The translations under genes were made by a program, and so were the position numbers. The notes beneath the pieces are model-generated. The model saw only the letters and a list, made by a program, of their open reading frames with translations, did no database searches and was not told where the DNA came from. A DNA stretch of 64,000 nt, taken from Neisseriaceae bacterium ESL0693 (GTDB lineage: Bacteria > Pseudomonadota > Gammaproteobacteria > Burkholderiales > Neisseriaceae). Each line of letters opens with the position of its first letter. Position 1 is the stretch's first letter. The stretch lies in NCBI GenBank assembly GCA_029433475.1, contig JAQTIE010000001.1, forward strand, positions 94,379 through 158,378, read 5' to 3'. Positions 38,369 to 47,968 of the stretch are shown here, in pieces.

Positions 38369-38947
38369 CTAAACCGATGGTTTTGATTCCAAAGGCCGGT
38401 GTTGATACAAGGACATGATTGTATTGAAAATCCTATATATTTGGATAGGCTTATTGGCTGCTGATAATAGATCATATATCACTCTATTTATGGGTGTCGT
38501 ATACATGGTCACAATAACAGGCTTTAATGGGTTAAATCGCATTGGCACATATTCCAGCCATTTTTTCAACGTGATCTGATGCTTTATTGTGGCCTATTCC
38601 GGGTACAGCATATCATGAACCAAAGGCATCACCGCAGACCGATCCTTCACTAAAGATCTTTGTCGAGCTCGTTGTATGGCATGATAAACGACAGCAGGAA
38701 TAAATTGGCCTAAAGCGACGATGAATAAAAACACAAGCGATAGGCCTTGCGTTATCAGTTTTGGTTGACATCGCCAAGTAGCGTGTTGCTGATTATAATA
38801 TCTATATAATATATTGATTGTTACTACATCAGCCACGATACGATTTAAAATATATCCTTGATTAATCAAATTAATATTTTTTGTAATCATTAATTTCAAA
38901 GCATCTGTCTGATTCTGGCGACGGTTGATTTTGGGTGAATAAATCAT
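38369..38947 (-). pseudogene. Reading frame interrupted by a single amber stop, unknown family
   Basis: One minus-strand frame of about 192 codons runs from ATG 38947 to TAG 38369 with a single TAG at 38594-38596. The first part (117 residues) contains a likely membrane helix, GLSLVFLFIVALGQFIPAVV. The second part continues in the same frame with LKKWLEYVPMRFNPLKPVIV. In such AT-rich DNA an accidental frame of this length with one stop is uncommon, so I read it as a recently broken gene. No family is recognised and no good Shine-Dalgarno is seen. Confidence 0.4.
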
Positions 38948-39377
38948 ATCTATGTATCATTCAGCCAGTGCTGATTGAACTGAATCCATAGCAATACCTC
39001 GTTTATATATGATCAAGCGTGACAATCAGACAAAATAATTAATTCAATAAACAGATATTTTAACAAAAAACATTTCTGACCACTTTATTTGCGTTTGTTT
39101 CATTAGAATTTAATGCTAATAAGACTTGAGTGAACTCAATGGTTCAGGTCTGAATAATCCGGTATTGACCAGTTTGATGTATTATCAGGATTGAAACAGC
39201 TATTTTATGGTTTAATGACTGCTTAAATCATTTTAATTCATTGTGTATGCCAATTATTTTTGAATTTATTGCACAGACTGGTTTATTTTATGTATCAACA
39301 GTAAAGACGGATATTGAAACCATACAACGAAGTCGTGTAAGTCCTGATCTAAAATAATAACTTTAAAAATCATTCAT
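38948..39377. other. AT-rich spacer, no gene seen
   Basis: About 430 bp with stops in every frame and nothing recognisable. Confidence 0.4.
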
Positions 39378-39416
39378 GAACAAATCAATATTTAATGATT
39401 AAATATTGATTTGTTC
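39378..39416 (-). terminator. Long perfect AT-rich hairpin after the SDR gene
   Basis: 18-bp arms, gaacaaatcaatatttaa / ttaaatattgatttgttc, flank a tga loop, starting 12 bp after the SDR stop on the minus strand. No long U tract follows, so it may be a terminator or an mRNA-stabilising 3' end. Confidence 0.5.
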
Positions 39417-39428
39417 AATTTCATCACT

Positions 39429-40220
39429 TTACAGGCTATCAACCACGCCACCATCAACCCGTACTGCTGCCCCTGTAGTGGCGGAAGCCTGGGGCGAGCA
39501 TAGATAAACAATCATATTGGCCACTTCATCTACGCTAGCCAGCCGCTGAATAATGGAAGAAGGGCGGTTGTGTTGTACAAATTCCTGTCCCACTTCAGTC
39601 AGAGAACGTCCGCTTTGCTTCACTTCAGTTTCCAGCATGGCTTCAACACCTTCTGATAATGTCGGCCCCGGTAACACAGAATTAACCGTGACCCCAGTAC
39701 CCGCCATGCGTTTGGCTAAACCACGGGCAAGAGCGGTGTAGGCTGTTTTGGTCACGCCATAATGAATCATGTCCACAGGAATATTGAAGGCCGATTCAGA
39801 AGACAGAAAAATCATCCGCCCCCAGTTTTGCTGTTTCATGCCCGGTAAGTAAGCACGAGCCAGACGGATACCACTCATGATATTGACATTGAAAAAATGA
39901 GTCCAGTCGTCATCAGTAGTATCAAAAAAATCCTTAGATTTAAAAATCCCCAGATTATTGACCAGAATATCGCAGGCTGGATGTGCTTTAACCAGAGCAG
40001 CACAACCATCAGCCGTACTTAAATCAGCCACAACACCGGCAGTTTCTGAATTAAGCGTTACTTCTTTAATCGCTTGTATGGCCTGATCAACCGCCTGCTG
40101 AGTGCGTCCATTCACCACAACTTTTGCACCACAACCAGCCAGCCCTTTGGCGGTAGCCAGACCAATACCTTTGGTCGAACCAGTAATAATGGCCGTTTTA
40201 TCAGATAAATCAATGTTCAT
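39429..40220 (-). CDS. Short-chain dehydrogenase/reductase (SDR)
   Basis: 263 residues from ATG 40220, supported by AAAGGAG on the minus strand. Classical SDR: cofactor motif TGSTKGIGLA, NNLG in strand 4, Ser in FLSSESAFN, the YGVTK Tyr/Lys catalytic pair and the C-terminal GAAVRVDGGVVDSL. FabG-like fold; NADP preference is suggested by the Arg in VVNGRTQQ. The substrate cannot be told. Monocistronic, flanked by hairpins on both sides of its spacer. Confidence 0.88.
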   Translation of the reverse strand: MNIDLSDKTAIITGSTKGIGLATAKGLAGCGAKVVVNGRTQQAVDQAIQAIKEVTLNSETAGVVADLSTADGCAALVKAHPACDILVNNLGIFKSKDFFDTTDDDWTHFFNVNIMSGIRLARAYLPGMKQQNWGRMIFLSSESAFNIPVDMIHYGVTKTAYTALARGLAKRMAGTGVTVNSVLPGPTLSEGVEAMLETEVKQSGRSLTEVGQEFVQHNRPSSIIQRLASVDEVANMIVYLCSPQASATTGAAVRVDGGVVDSL

Positions 40221-40657
40221 GGCAGCTCCTTTCAAAAGTTTTAATCATAGGGAATGATATAAACTGACTGTATAAACGACAGATAAGATGAATACAGTCT
40301 ATTGTTACAGTGACTATAGTGAACCTGAAAAATGATTAAATACAGTGTCAAAATGGACTTTTACAATAACTTTTATTTTCAAATCAATATATTAATAAAT
40401 ACATGCGATTGATCGGAAGGGGGTAGTGATTCTGCTGGCTGATCAGCATGCGGAGCAATTGAATAGGGTAGGAAATTTGGACACAATGGCCTGATAATAC
40501 TGATTTTTAAATCAAACCAGTGCTGGTAAGGTAAAATGAATGCTCAATATGACGTGACCCATACCTGATATGAGTTAACCTCTTATGAACATCATAAGAG
40601 GTTAACTACATTCATTTATTGCATGATCAATGAAAAGCTAAATTATAGTTTGATGGT
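40221..40657. other. Spacer between SDR and hisD with a 16-bp perfect palindromic hairpin
   Basis: About 437 bp without a gene. At 40573-40607 lies a perfect inverted repeat with arms agttaacctcttatga / tcataagaggttaact and an aca loop, about 50 bp after the hisD stop on the minus strand. It probably marks the 3' end of the hisD transcript, although no U tract follows. Confidence 0.55.
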
Positions 40658-41965
40658 TTATTGTTCGGACGTAGATTGATGTAACCGCAATTCAGCAGCG
40701 CGGGCATGTGCGGTTAATCCTTCACCATGAGCCAGCACACTGGCTATTTCGCCCAGCACCTGAGCACCTTGCGCCGAAACCTGAATCAGACTGCTGCGTT
40801 TCTGAAAATCGTATACACCTAAAGGAGAAGCATAGCGGGCAGTGCGGCTGGTGGGCAATACATGATTAGGACCTGCACAATAATCTCCCAAGCTTTCACT
40901 GGTATAACGACCCATAAAAATAGCACCGGCATGACGTATTTTAGACAGCCATTGTTCTGGTTGCTGTACCGATAATTCTAAATGTTCCGGTGCAAGATAA
41001 TTGGCAATATCACAGGCTTCAGGCAGATCACGAACCAGAATAATCGCTCCACGGTTAGCCAGCGATGCCTCGATAATATCGCGCCGCGGCATGGAATCTA
41101 TCAATTGAGCGATTTGTTGTTCCACTTCCTTGGCATAATCTTCATCGGGCGTAATTAAGATGGCCTGTGCAATTTCATCGTGTTCCGCCTGACTGAATAA
41201 ATCCATGGCCACCCATTGCGCCGGCGTACTGCCATCAGCAATCACCAGAATCTCACTGGGGCCAGCCACCATATCAATGCCCACCACCCCGAAAACCCGC
41301 CGCTTAGCTGCGGCCACATAAGCGTTTCCCGGGCCGGTAATTTTGTCTACCTGCGGAATGGTTTCTGTGCCATAGGCCAATGCGGCAATGGCCTGAGCGC
41401 CACCAATGGTGAAAACATGGGTAACACCGGCCACATAAGCTGCGGCCAGTACAATATCGCTGCGTTCTCCCTGAGGCGTTGGTACCACCATGATGATTTC
41501 ATTCACGCCAGCCACATGCGCTGGAATGGCATTCATCATGACTGAACTCGGGTAAGCGGCTTTACCTCCCGGGACATAAATCCCTACTTTATCCAGAGCC
41601 GTGATTTGCTGCCCCAGCACCGTACCGGTTTCATCCTGATATTGCCATGAAGACAGTTTCTGATGCTGATGATAACTTTCAATTCTGGCGGCAGCCGTCT
41701 GCAAAGCAGACTGAACTGTGGGCGCCAAGCGATCAAATGCTGCTTTTAAATCATCCAGCGTCAGCGTCAAATCGGCCATACTGGCTGCCTGAGTGTGATC
41801 AAAACGATTGGTATATTCAATGACTGCGGTATCGCCACGCATTTGCACCTGAGCACAAATGTCGGCTACTGTCTGATCAACCTGTGGATTCTGTGCCGTT
41901 TCAAAAGCCTGTAATGCGGTCAGCTGGTTTTGAAAGTCATTATCCTGTGTACGAAGATATTTCAT
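40658..41965 (-). CDS. hisD: Histidinol dehydrogenase
   Basis: 435 residues. It oxidises L-histidinol to L-histidine in two NAD-dependent steps. Recognised by [60 protein letters not shown], the zinc-site [15 protein letters not shown], the YLAPEHLEL general-base region, and [20 protein letters not shown]. Full length and apparently intact. Last gene of a hisG / NYN gene / hisD minus-strand series. Confidence 0.97.
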   Translation of the reverse strand: MKYLRTQDNDFQNQLTALQAFETAQNPQVDQTVADICAQVQMRGDTAVIEYTNRFDHTQAASMADLTLTLDDLKAAFDRLAPTVQSALQTAAARIESYHQHQKLSSWQYQDETGTVLGQQITALDKVGIYVPGGKAAYPSSVMMNAIPAHVAGVNEIIMVVPTPQGERSDIVLAAAYVAGVTHVFTIGGAQAIAALAYGTETIPQVDKITGPGNAYVAAAKRRVFGVVGIDMVAGPSEILVIADGSTPAQWVAMDLFSQAEHDEIAQAILITPDEDYAKEVEQQIAQLIDSMPRRDIIEASLANRGAIILVRDLPEACDIANYLAPEHLELSVQQPEQWLSKIRHAGAIFMGRYTSESLGDYCAGPNHVLPTSRTARYASPLGVYDFQKRSSLIQVSAQGAQVLGEIASVLAHGEGLTAHARAAELRLHQSTSEQ

Positions 41966-41989
41966 GCCTTTGTATCCCGTCTTTTCTGA

Positions 41990-42017
41990 TCAGACAGTCT
42001 GAAAAAAGACTGTCTGA
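41990..42017. other. Intercistronic hairpin between the NYN gene and hisD
   Basis: 11-bp perfect arms, tcagacagtct / agactgtctga, with a gaaaaa loop in the 77-bp gap. Minus-strand transcription lacks a U tract after it, so it may be a processing or stabilising structure or weak attenuator upstream of hisD. Confidence 0.55.
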
Positions 42018-42042
42018 TTTATTTTACGATTAATGGGTCGTA

Positions 42043-43506
42043 TTATTCGTTGCCGAAATTATCGTTTCTGCCTGCTGGAATTGTGTTTCTTTCATGTGCA
42101 GGAATGGTATTGCCATCTACCTCCAGATCATAAGGTTTGGCCACACGAACACGCAAGCCGCGCCCTACCTTGCGGCTTTCCACCCATTCGCTGCTGACTG
42201 CCGCAATGGCAGTATTGGCATTATCAAAGCCATACTCTTTGGCATTAAAACCGGTTTCACCAGTCACCATTTCCCGCGCCACTGAACTGACTGTTGCCCA
42301 GCCTTCAATGTCTCCGGTGCGTTCAATCGCTTTCTGTACCAAAGGTACCAGACGGTTCCAGTGATGTTCACGACTGTCATTGGCTGAAAATTTGGTTGTT
42401 CTGCCGGTGCCATAGCCCGATTTGACCGGACGACTACGCTCATAGCGGGGTTCTGCGCGGGTATTAAAGTTTGGTTCCTGTTCTTTACGCGGGCGTCCGC
42501 GTGTACGCTGAGGCTGAGTGACACGATTATTATTAAACGTGTATTTGGTTTCTTCCCTTGGTTTCTGTGTTTCGATCTGAACCGGTGCCGGTGTGGCTTC
42601 TACCGGCGCAATGGTGATGTTGATGCCTTCATCAATCGGCTCATGAGTCGGAATGGTAATCACCAGCGGTGCTTCATTATTTTCTGCCACAGAAGGACTA
42701 TGGAATGATTCGGTATTGTCTTTATTATCGGTGCGGTTATTGAAACTATGATTATTGCCATAATGTTTTTTCAGACGCAGCCATAAATGATTACCGTGCA
42801 TCTGGGTCTCAAACAAATCAATCGCATTGATCAGATAAGACAGTTTGGGATAGCCGTAATTACGTGAATCAAAATCTGAATTGACTTTACTGATATATTG
42901 GCCAACCACGCCCAGTGAAGTCCAGCCATCATCATCCGCATGTTCTTTAACCGCATTGCGAATCAGATTGATCAATGCCGTATCCTGCTTCAGTTCGGTT
43001 GATGTTTTGCGTTTATTGCGGATAACTGTTGTCTGATTTTTTTCTTCATCCGTTTCAATAACCGTATGAACAGACAGATTTTCAGTATAAATGAATTTGT
43101 CACAGGCTTTACGAAAGGATTCCGGCGTTTTTTTCTGCCCGAAACCATAAACCGTTAAGCCGTTTTCGCGAATGCGTGACGCCAGCCGGGTGAAATCGCT
43201 GTCGCTGGACACAATACAAAAGCCATCAAATGTATTGCTGTAAAGCAAGTCCATGGCATCAATCACCATGGCCATGTCGGTGGCATTTTTCCCTTTGGTA
43301 TAGGCAAATTGCTGTACAGGAGTAATGGCATGCGGTAACAGAGCATCTTTCCATTTGGATAAGCCACTGCTCCAGTCACCATAAATGCGCTTAACACTGG
43401 CGATACCGTATTTAGCGATCTCTTCCAATAAAGATTCAACAGTACTGGCCGAAGCATTATCGGCATCAATCAATACTGCCAATTTCGCAGAGTTTTCCGT
43501 AGTCAT
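42043..43506 (-). CDS. NYN-domain nuclease-like protein with OST-HTH/LOTUS domains and an AT-hook
   Basis: 487 residues. Residues about 7-150 form a LabA-like NYN (PIN-fold) domain with the acidic residues AVLIDADNAS, KGKNATDMAMVIDAMDLLY and CIVSSDSDFTRLASRIRENG expected for metal-dependent RNA cleavage. Residues about 170-250 look like an OST-HTH/LOTUS domain (TSLGVVGQYISKVNSDF, YGYPKLSYLINAIDLFE). A disordered linker contains TRGRPRKEQ (about residue 335), a textbook AT-hook core. The C-terminal 90 residues look like a second, divergent OST-HTH. The family acts in RNA metabolism. It starts 29 bp after hisG, and its stop lies 77 bp before hisD, so it is embedded in the his cluster. Confidence 0.88.
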   Translation of the reverse strand: MTTENSAKLAVLIDADNASASTVESLLEEIAKYGIASVKRIYGDWSSGLSKWKDALLPHAITPVQQFAYTKGKNATDMAMVIDAMDLLYSNTFDGFCIVSSDSDFTRLASRIRENGLTVYGFGQKKTPESFRKACDKFIYTENLSVHTVIETDEEKNQTTVIRNKRKTSTELKQDTALINLIRNAVKEHADDDGWTSLGVVGQYISKVNSDFDSRNYGYPKLSYLINAIDLFETQMHGNHLWLRLKKHYGNNHSFNNRTDNKDNTESFHSPSVAENNEAPLVITIPTHEPIDEGINITIAPVEATPAPVQIETQKPREETKYTFNNNRVTQPQRTRGRPRKEQEPNFNTRAEPRYERSRPVKSGYGTGRTTKFSANDSREHHWNRLVPLVQKAIERTGDIEGWATVSSVAREMVTGETGFNAKEYGFDNANTAIAAVSSEWVESRKVGRGLRVRVAKPYDLEVDGNTIPAHERNTIPAGRNDNFGNE

Positions 43507-43535
43507 AATTTAATTCCTGTTTCTGGGCGCAAATT

Positions 43536-44189
43536 TTAAGAGGTACAACGTGCAACTTTGGCAAAAGCATCAATGATCGGTTGCAGTACATGGTATTTGA
43601 GCTTTAATGCTGCTTTATTCACCACCAGCCGGCTGGAAATATCGCTGATGTGCTCCACTGCTTTTAAATGATTGGCTTTCAGGGTATTGCCTGAAGAAAC
43701 CAGATCAACAATGGCATCAGAAAGCCCCACCAAGGGCGCCAGCTCCATTGAACCATACAGTTTGATCAGGTCGATATGCACACCCTTACTGGCAAAATGT
43801 TCAGCGGCAATGTGCGGATATTTACTGGCTACCCGCAAGCGGCAACCGGGTTGTGAGGCACGTTCATAATCGAAGTCTTCAGCAACAGCCACCATCATGC
43901 GGCATTTGGCAATCTGTAAGTCAAGCGGCTGATAGAGTCCTTCTCCACCATGCTCGGTCAGTACATCCTTACCCGCAATCCCGAAATCAGCAGCACCATA
44001 TTGCACATAGGTCGGCACATCGGTGGCACGAACAATAATCAAACGGATATGGTCATGATTGGTGCCGATAATCAGTTTACGTGATTGTTCTGGATTTTCG
44101 GCTGCTTCAATACCCGCTTCAGAGAGTAACGGTAAAGTCTCTTCAAATATGCGCCCTTTAGAAAGCGCTATCGTTAATTGAGTAGTCAT
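43536..44189 (-). CDS. hisG: ATP phosphoribosyltransferase, short form
   Basis: 217 residues, so the short HisG that needs the HisZ regulatory subunit (not in this window). It catalyses the first step of histidine synthesis. Motifs: [60 protein letters not shown], and the PRPP-binding [18 protein letters not shown]. The ATG is clear. First of the hisG / NYN / hisD minus-strand series. Confidence 0.96.
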   Translation of the reverse strand: MTTQLTIALSKGRIFEETLPLLSEAGIEAAENPEQSRKLIIGTNHDHIRLIIVRATDVPTYVQYGAADFGIAGKDVLTEHGGEGLYQPLDLQIAKCRMMVAVAEDFDYERASQPGCRLRVASKYPHIAAEHFASKGVHIDLIKLYGSMELAPLVGLSDAIVDLVSSGNTLKANHLKAVEHISDISSRLVVNKAALKLKYHVLQPIIDAFAKVARCTS

Positions 44190-44284
44190 TTTTAACCAGT
44201 ATATTGGTTTTCATCAACATCCGGCAAGTCTTGAATAGCCGGAATTTAATTATATATATGATAAACAGAAATTATTCTTTTATT

Positions 44285-44935
44285 TTAATTCAGTAATTGC
44301 TTCATGTCATGGGATAATTGCGTTGCTGACTGACTGTGTGGCTCATATACCACGACCTGGCCTTGCCGGTTGAGTAAGTAAGTACCGGTACTATGATCAA
44401 TCAGATAATCCCTGGCAGAAGTACCGGCAGTTTTGCGTACGTTAATCTGATATTGTTTCAATACCGCATTTAAAGCATCCATATGGGCAGGGTCTATTGT
44501 CAGTCCGATAAAATCGGGATTAAATGCAGTGGCATAATTTTCCATAACCGTTGTCGTGTCTCGCGCCGGATCTACAGTAATAAATAATACCTGAACATCT
44601 CTGGCTTTCTCTCCCAACTGTTGTAATGCTTCTGCATAAGTCAGCAATGTGGTCGGACAAACATCAGGACAATGTGTATAACCAAAAACCAAAGCCACTA
44701 CTTTACCTTTAAAATCACTTAATTTTACCGGTTGACCCTGACCATTCAATAATGTGAAATCTGATCCGCCCAATCCAGCCTGTTGCACATCACTGCCTTC
44801 AAACATCAGTTTGTGGGCAGCTTCCGTACTGGCTACAGCAGCAGAAGCAGGCGTGTCTGAATGTGATGCTTGTGGTTGGCAGGCACATAAACCAATCAGT
44901 GTACCTAGTATGGAAAACAACTTGAATCTGTACAT
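44285..44935 (-). CDS. SCO1/SenC-family copper chaperone lipoprotein
   Basis: 216 residues. An N-terminal lipoprotein signal ends in LCAC, so it is lipidated and periplasm-facing. A thioredoxin-fold SCO domain has the copper-binding HCPDVCPTTLL motif and the partner His in DYLIDHSTGTYLLN. It delivers copper to, or reduces, the CuA or CuB centre of haem-copper oxidases and also handles redox stress. No oxidase genes are adjacent. Domain begins near residue 50 (GGSDFTLLNGQGQPVKLSDF). Confidence 0.93.
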   Translation of the reverse strand: MYRFKLFSILGTLIGLCACQPQASHSDTPASAAVASTEAAHKLMFEGSDVQQAGLGGSDFTLLNGQGQPVKLSDFKGKVVALVFGYTHCPDVCPTTLLTYAEALQQLGEKARDVQVLFITVDPARDTTTVMENYATAFNPDFIGLTIDPAHMDALNAVLKQYQINVRKTAGTSARDYLIDHSTGTYLLNRQGQVVVYEPHSQSATQLSHDMKQLLN

Positions 44936-45064
44936 AGTCTATAGTCTCATGTCTCTTAATGAGGGATAAATTAAGGAATTATGCTATTTTTCCATTGGTT
45001 CAATATAAAAATCAATATATTAATAAAAATTTTTATAAAATACCAAAAAAATGAACAATTAGAC

Positions 45065-45092
45065 TTTACAGCAGCCATAAATCCGCTATAAT
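45065..45092 (+). promoter_or_regulatory. Promoter of tRNA-Leu
   Basis: TTTACA (45065-45070), a 16-bp spacer, and TATAAT (45087-45092), followed 17 bases later by the tRNA start. A strong sigma-70 match as expected for a stable RNA. Confidence 0.85.
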
Positions 45093-45108
45093 GCTGGTTT
45101 CTTCGCTA

Positions 45109-45193
45109 GCCCAGGTGGCGAAATTGGTAGACGCAGGGGACTCAAAATCCCCCGCCGCAAGGTGTGACGGTTCGAGTCCGTCCCTGGGCACCA
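45109..45193 (+). tRNA. tRNA-Leu (anticodon CAA)
   Basis: 85 bases including encoded CCA. Acceptor arms GCCCAGG / CCTGGGC; D-loop with AATTGGTAGACGC; anticodon stem GGGGA / TCCCC around loop CTCAAAA (anticodon CAA, reads UUG); a long variable arm as in class II tRNAs (CCGCCGCAAGGTGTG region); T arm GGTTCGAGTCC. Confidence 0.96.
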
Positions 45194-45202
45194 GATACTG
45201 AA

Positions 45203-45231
45203 AAATAACCGCAAATAGCGGTTATTTTTTT
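45203..45231 (+). terminator. Rho-independent terminator of tRNA-Leu
   Basis: Stem aaataaccgc / gcggttattt with an aaata loop, then a T run, starting 9 bases after the CCA end. Confidence 0.93.
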
Positions 45232-45899
45232 GTCTATATCTATAATAATCAAATAACATAAACCAGTATCTATAGAGTTTACTGATTTATCATATTATCA
45301 ACCAAACGCTACTTAAAGCACGGACAAATGACGTTATCGTTTGTTATATTAAAAAATATTGTCCAAATACAATGAAAAAACGCTCAACTACACAACAATC
45401 CAGACAAACTAACTGATGACGGTAAATATTGGCATTTTGATTTTTGATTATTATCAAAAGCCATATTCTGATGCTGGATATTTATCCTGTACCGGTCACT
45501 GAAAAATAATCACAAATTGCTGGTATCTGAATCTATATTTCATGATTTACTTGGTAAAATATCAAATAATTATTTCATAGTTATAAAAATATATGATCAA
45601 AAACGACCAACCAAAGATAAATTTAATGGCTGCATTTAAATATCAATAAGGATTAATACAAGCGAGATCATAAAAATAAAATAATAACTATAAGGTAAAA
45701 TATAGTTATAATAGTTTAATTGATGTATTGCGTTATTTTAAACCTTTAAATATGATCATGTTTTGATGTTTAGATTAACAATCAATGTAATAGCTGGATA
45801 TATGGATTGAAACAGATTAATTACTGAAAACATCAAATTATTGGCCGATGTTAAATCAATGTTTAAAACAATCTTTAAAACAATCTTGAAAGACTATTT
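45232..45899. other. 668-bp AT-rich spacer downstream of tRNA-Leu
   Basis: No gene is visible on either strand. Composition is markedly AT-rich. Short direct repeats (taaaacaatctt-like, near 45860-45890) lie just before the next start. A tRNA 3' end is a common integration site, but I see no integrase and no repeat of the tRNA 3' end. Confidence 0.4.
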
Positions 45900-46847
45900 A
45901 TGAGTGGTACTAACTACACTATTGCTCGTCTATATCCTGCAAACACTGCGCAAGAATTGCCTGAATTACCGCCAGACGTAAAAATATTAAACATCAATAA
46001 TAAAGAAATCCGTTTTTTTCGAGATGTACTTCAACAACAGATGCAGTTTTTTTGTAATAAAAGTGGCTGGTGGTTATATTTTTTCAGGGGTGAGGCTTAT
46101 GAACAAGTTTTTTACGTTGGTTTTCAGAAATTAGAAGAGATGATCAGCGACATTAAAGCCAATAAACCGCCTGCTGGTTATAGCTGGCCTGTAGCTACCT
46201 TAGTGTTTAGTAAAGTAAACGATAATTTGCCGCAAGTCTGCGAGCATACTTCCAAGCTTTTATATGGCTCGTGTACCATACAACATCAGGATTTATATGA
46301 AACCCGAACTCATTATGGTCATGTCAGTGGCCGTGGAATGCAATATTTGGCGAAATGGTCTGATGATCAACAATTCTTACGCCATGTGTTATTACATGCA
46401 TTGGCACATGCCTATTTATTAAGTATGGAGCAATTGAGTAACCAGCTGGCCAATATGCTGGTGGCACAAAAAAGCGATGACGATTTACGGGCGTTATATA
46501 AAACAATGGCTGAATTTAATGCCAAAAGTTTTTTCCATCAACCGGTGAAACTGGGTAACAGCGCCACATGTGAAGCCTGGGTACGAATTAATCAGGTGCT
46601 GGGCATTACCGAAAGTAATCGCGAACTCAGCGCGCAAGTAAGTCAGGCACATGATATTTTTGCATTTGATGCTGCCAAACAGGCACAAATAAACAGGGAA
46701 AAACGACAAGAACAAACAAAAATGGCCGCGGAACAACAAGCAGCTAAAGATAGACGGCTAGAACGGTTTTTGATGATGATCAGTATTTTGATTGCTCTTG
46801 TTAGCGTTCCCAACCTGATCGATTTTATATATAGGCTCGTCAATTAA
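45900..46847 (+). CDS. Unknown protein with C-terminal membrane anchor, 315 aa
   Basis: No family recognised. Residues 1-230 are soluble, with a Trp/aromatic-rich stretch (SGWWLYFFRGEAYEQVFYVG) and a central LRHVLLHALAHAYLLSMEQL. Residues about 255-290 form a charged coiled coil (INREKRQEQTKMAAEQQAAK). The end has one hydrophobic helix, FLMMISILIALVSVPNLIDF, and a short basic tail, so the protein is probably tail-anchored with its body in the cytoplasm. HALAH in the centre is not a standard metalloprotease motif. It sits alone between tRNA-Leu and the folate gene, in AT-rich DNA that suggests acquisition. Confidence 0.6.
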   Translation: MSGTNYTIARLYPANTAQELPELPPDVKILNINNKEIRFFRDVLQQQMQFFCNKSGWWLYFFRGEAYEQVFYVGFQKLEEMISDIKANKPPAGYSWPVATLVFSKVNDNLPQVCEHTSKLLYGSCTIQHQDLYETRTHYGHVSGRGMQYLAKWSDDQQFLRHVLLHALAHAYLLSMEQLSNQLANMLVAQKSDDDLRALYKTMAEFNAKSFFHQPVKLGNSATCEAWVRINQVLGITESNRELSAQVSQAHDIFAFDAAKQAQINREKRQEQTKMAAEQQAAKDRRLERFLMMISILIALVSVPNLIDFIYRLVN

Positions 46848-46963
46848 TCTCATTAAATCACCAAAATAATCCATCATTAACCATATACTAGATAATATAT
46901 TGGAATTTTTCAGATCGAATTAATGCCTGAAGTATCAAATACTGTTTTCTGTATTCAGACAAA

Positions 46964-47596
46964 TCAATCATGATGGAACGTCTGCCAGCCGGTCTCACAC
47001 ACAAAAGCGTCCAGCGGGTAATCATGAGGTTCAGAAAATAACTGATCGGTTTGCTGGCAGGCAAAACCGGCGCCAATCAATCTGGGTCGATGGCGATGAT
47101 GTGTGTGTGCCAGTGTGACATCATAAAAGCCGCCGCCTTGCCCCAAGCGGTTACCCTGTAGATCAACACCAATCAGCGGTAATACTAAATAGTGTAATTG
47201 ATGAGCACGGATTTTATGGCCTTCAAATTGTGGAATACCCCATTGATGACATGAGATGTGCTGATCTATTGTTACAGGACGAGACAAACCAGAGGCCGAT
47301 TGAGAAAATGAACTAAACCATAATCTTTGCTGTCCTGCTTCAATATAGGGTAAATAAATCTGTGCGCCACGCCGTTGTGCTGTACAGATAAAATCCCATA
47401 GAGATAATTCACTGCCTACGGCCCAATAAACCCCGATGCGTCGATGGCGTTTGATCAGGCGATAAAGATAACGATTACAACGATCAGTAGCATATTTTCT
47501 GTTGACATCAGTCAAGGCCTGACGTTTCTGACGTAAAAGCTGGCGCTCTTGATGCTTCAATTGGCCATTATCTGGGTAGTTTATTATTGATACCAT
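46964..47596 (-). CDS. 5-formyltetrahydrofolate cyclo-ligase
   Basis: 210 residues from ATG 47596. It converts 5-formyl-THF to 5,10-methenyl-THF using ATP. Signature motifs: N-terminal basic RQLLRQKRQALTDVN, IGVYWAVGSELSLWDFICTA, the conserved LIGVDLQGNRLGQGGGFYD and IGAGFACQQTDQLFSEPHDY. No strong Shine-Dalgarno precedes the ATG; a TTG at 47626 is an alternative. In many proteobacteria the 6S RNA gene lies just upstream, but I could not see one here. Confidence 0.9.
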   Translation of the reverse strand: MVSIINYPDNGQLKHQERQLLRQKRQALTDVNRKYATDRCNRYLYRLIKRHRRIGVYWAVGSELSLWDFICTAQRRGAQIYLPYIEAGQQRLWFSSFSQSASGLSRPVTIDQHISCHQWGIPQFEGHKIRAHQLHYLVLPLIGVDLQGNRLGQGGGFYDVTLAHTHHRHRPRLIGAGFACQQTDQLFSEPHDYPLDAFVCETGWQTFHHD

Positions 47597-47808
47597 GGTT
47601 CGAGTCAGAGTCGGTAGGGTTAACAACCCCTAGAGTAAATTTACAGTATATATTCATCACATCATGATAGGGTTTATTTTTAAATAAACTCAGATAGCTT
47701 GTTACAGATATTAATTTTAAAACGTCTTTTAAAACACTCATCCGGATAATCATTATGGCAGCTGAGCGATTGAAGTTTATTCCTCCTGGGAGAGTCTGAT
47801 CATCTTGC

Positions 47809-47837
47809 TTGATTTTTGCCTGTTTTTCAGGTATAAT
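47809..47837 (+). promoter_or_regulatory. Promoter of rpsB-tsf
   Basis: TTGATT (47809-47814), 17-bp spacer, TATAAT (47832-47837). It gives a leader of about 125 bases before rpsB, long enough to contain the S2 autoregulatory structure known for this operon, though I cannot fold it with certainty. Confidence 0.82.
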
Positions 47838-47968
47838 TAGCCCGATTTGCCTGATTATAACTCAGGTATGATATTTATTTTGAACGCTCGCAATGTCTGC
47901 GAAAGGGTGCCTTATGATGAGGTTCTATGCAGGTGTTGTCAGGCTTTAACCCTTTATTAAGGAATTTT

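Noticed and set aside
47584..47612. T-arm-like ggttcgagtcagagtc suggesting a tRNA remnant
   Set aside because: No matching acceptor, D or anticodon arms are present nearby; a chance resemblance.
47597..47808. 6S RNA (ssrS) expected upstream of the 5-formyl-THF cyclo-ligase gene
   Set aside because: I could not find the long imperfect hairpin with central bubble; the region is AT-rich and mostly rpsB promoter sequence.
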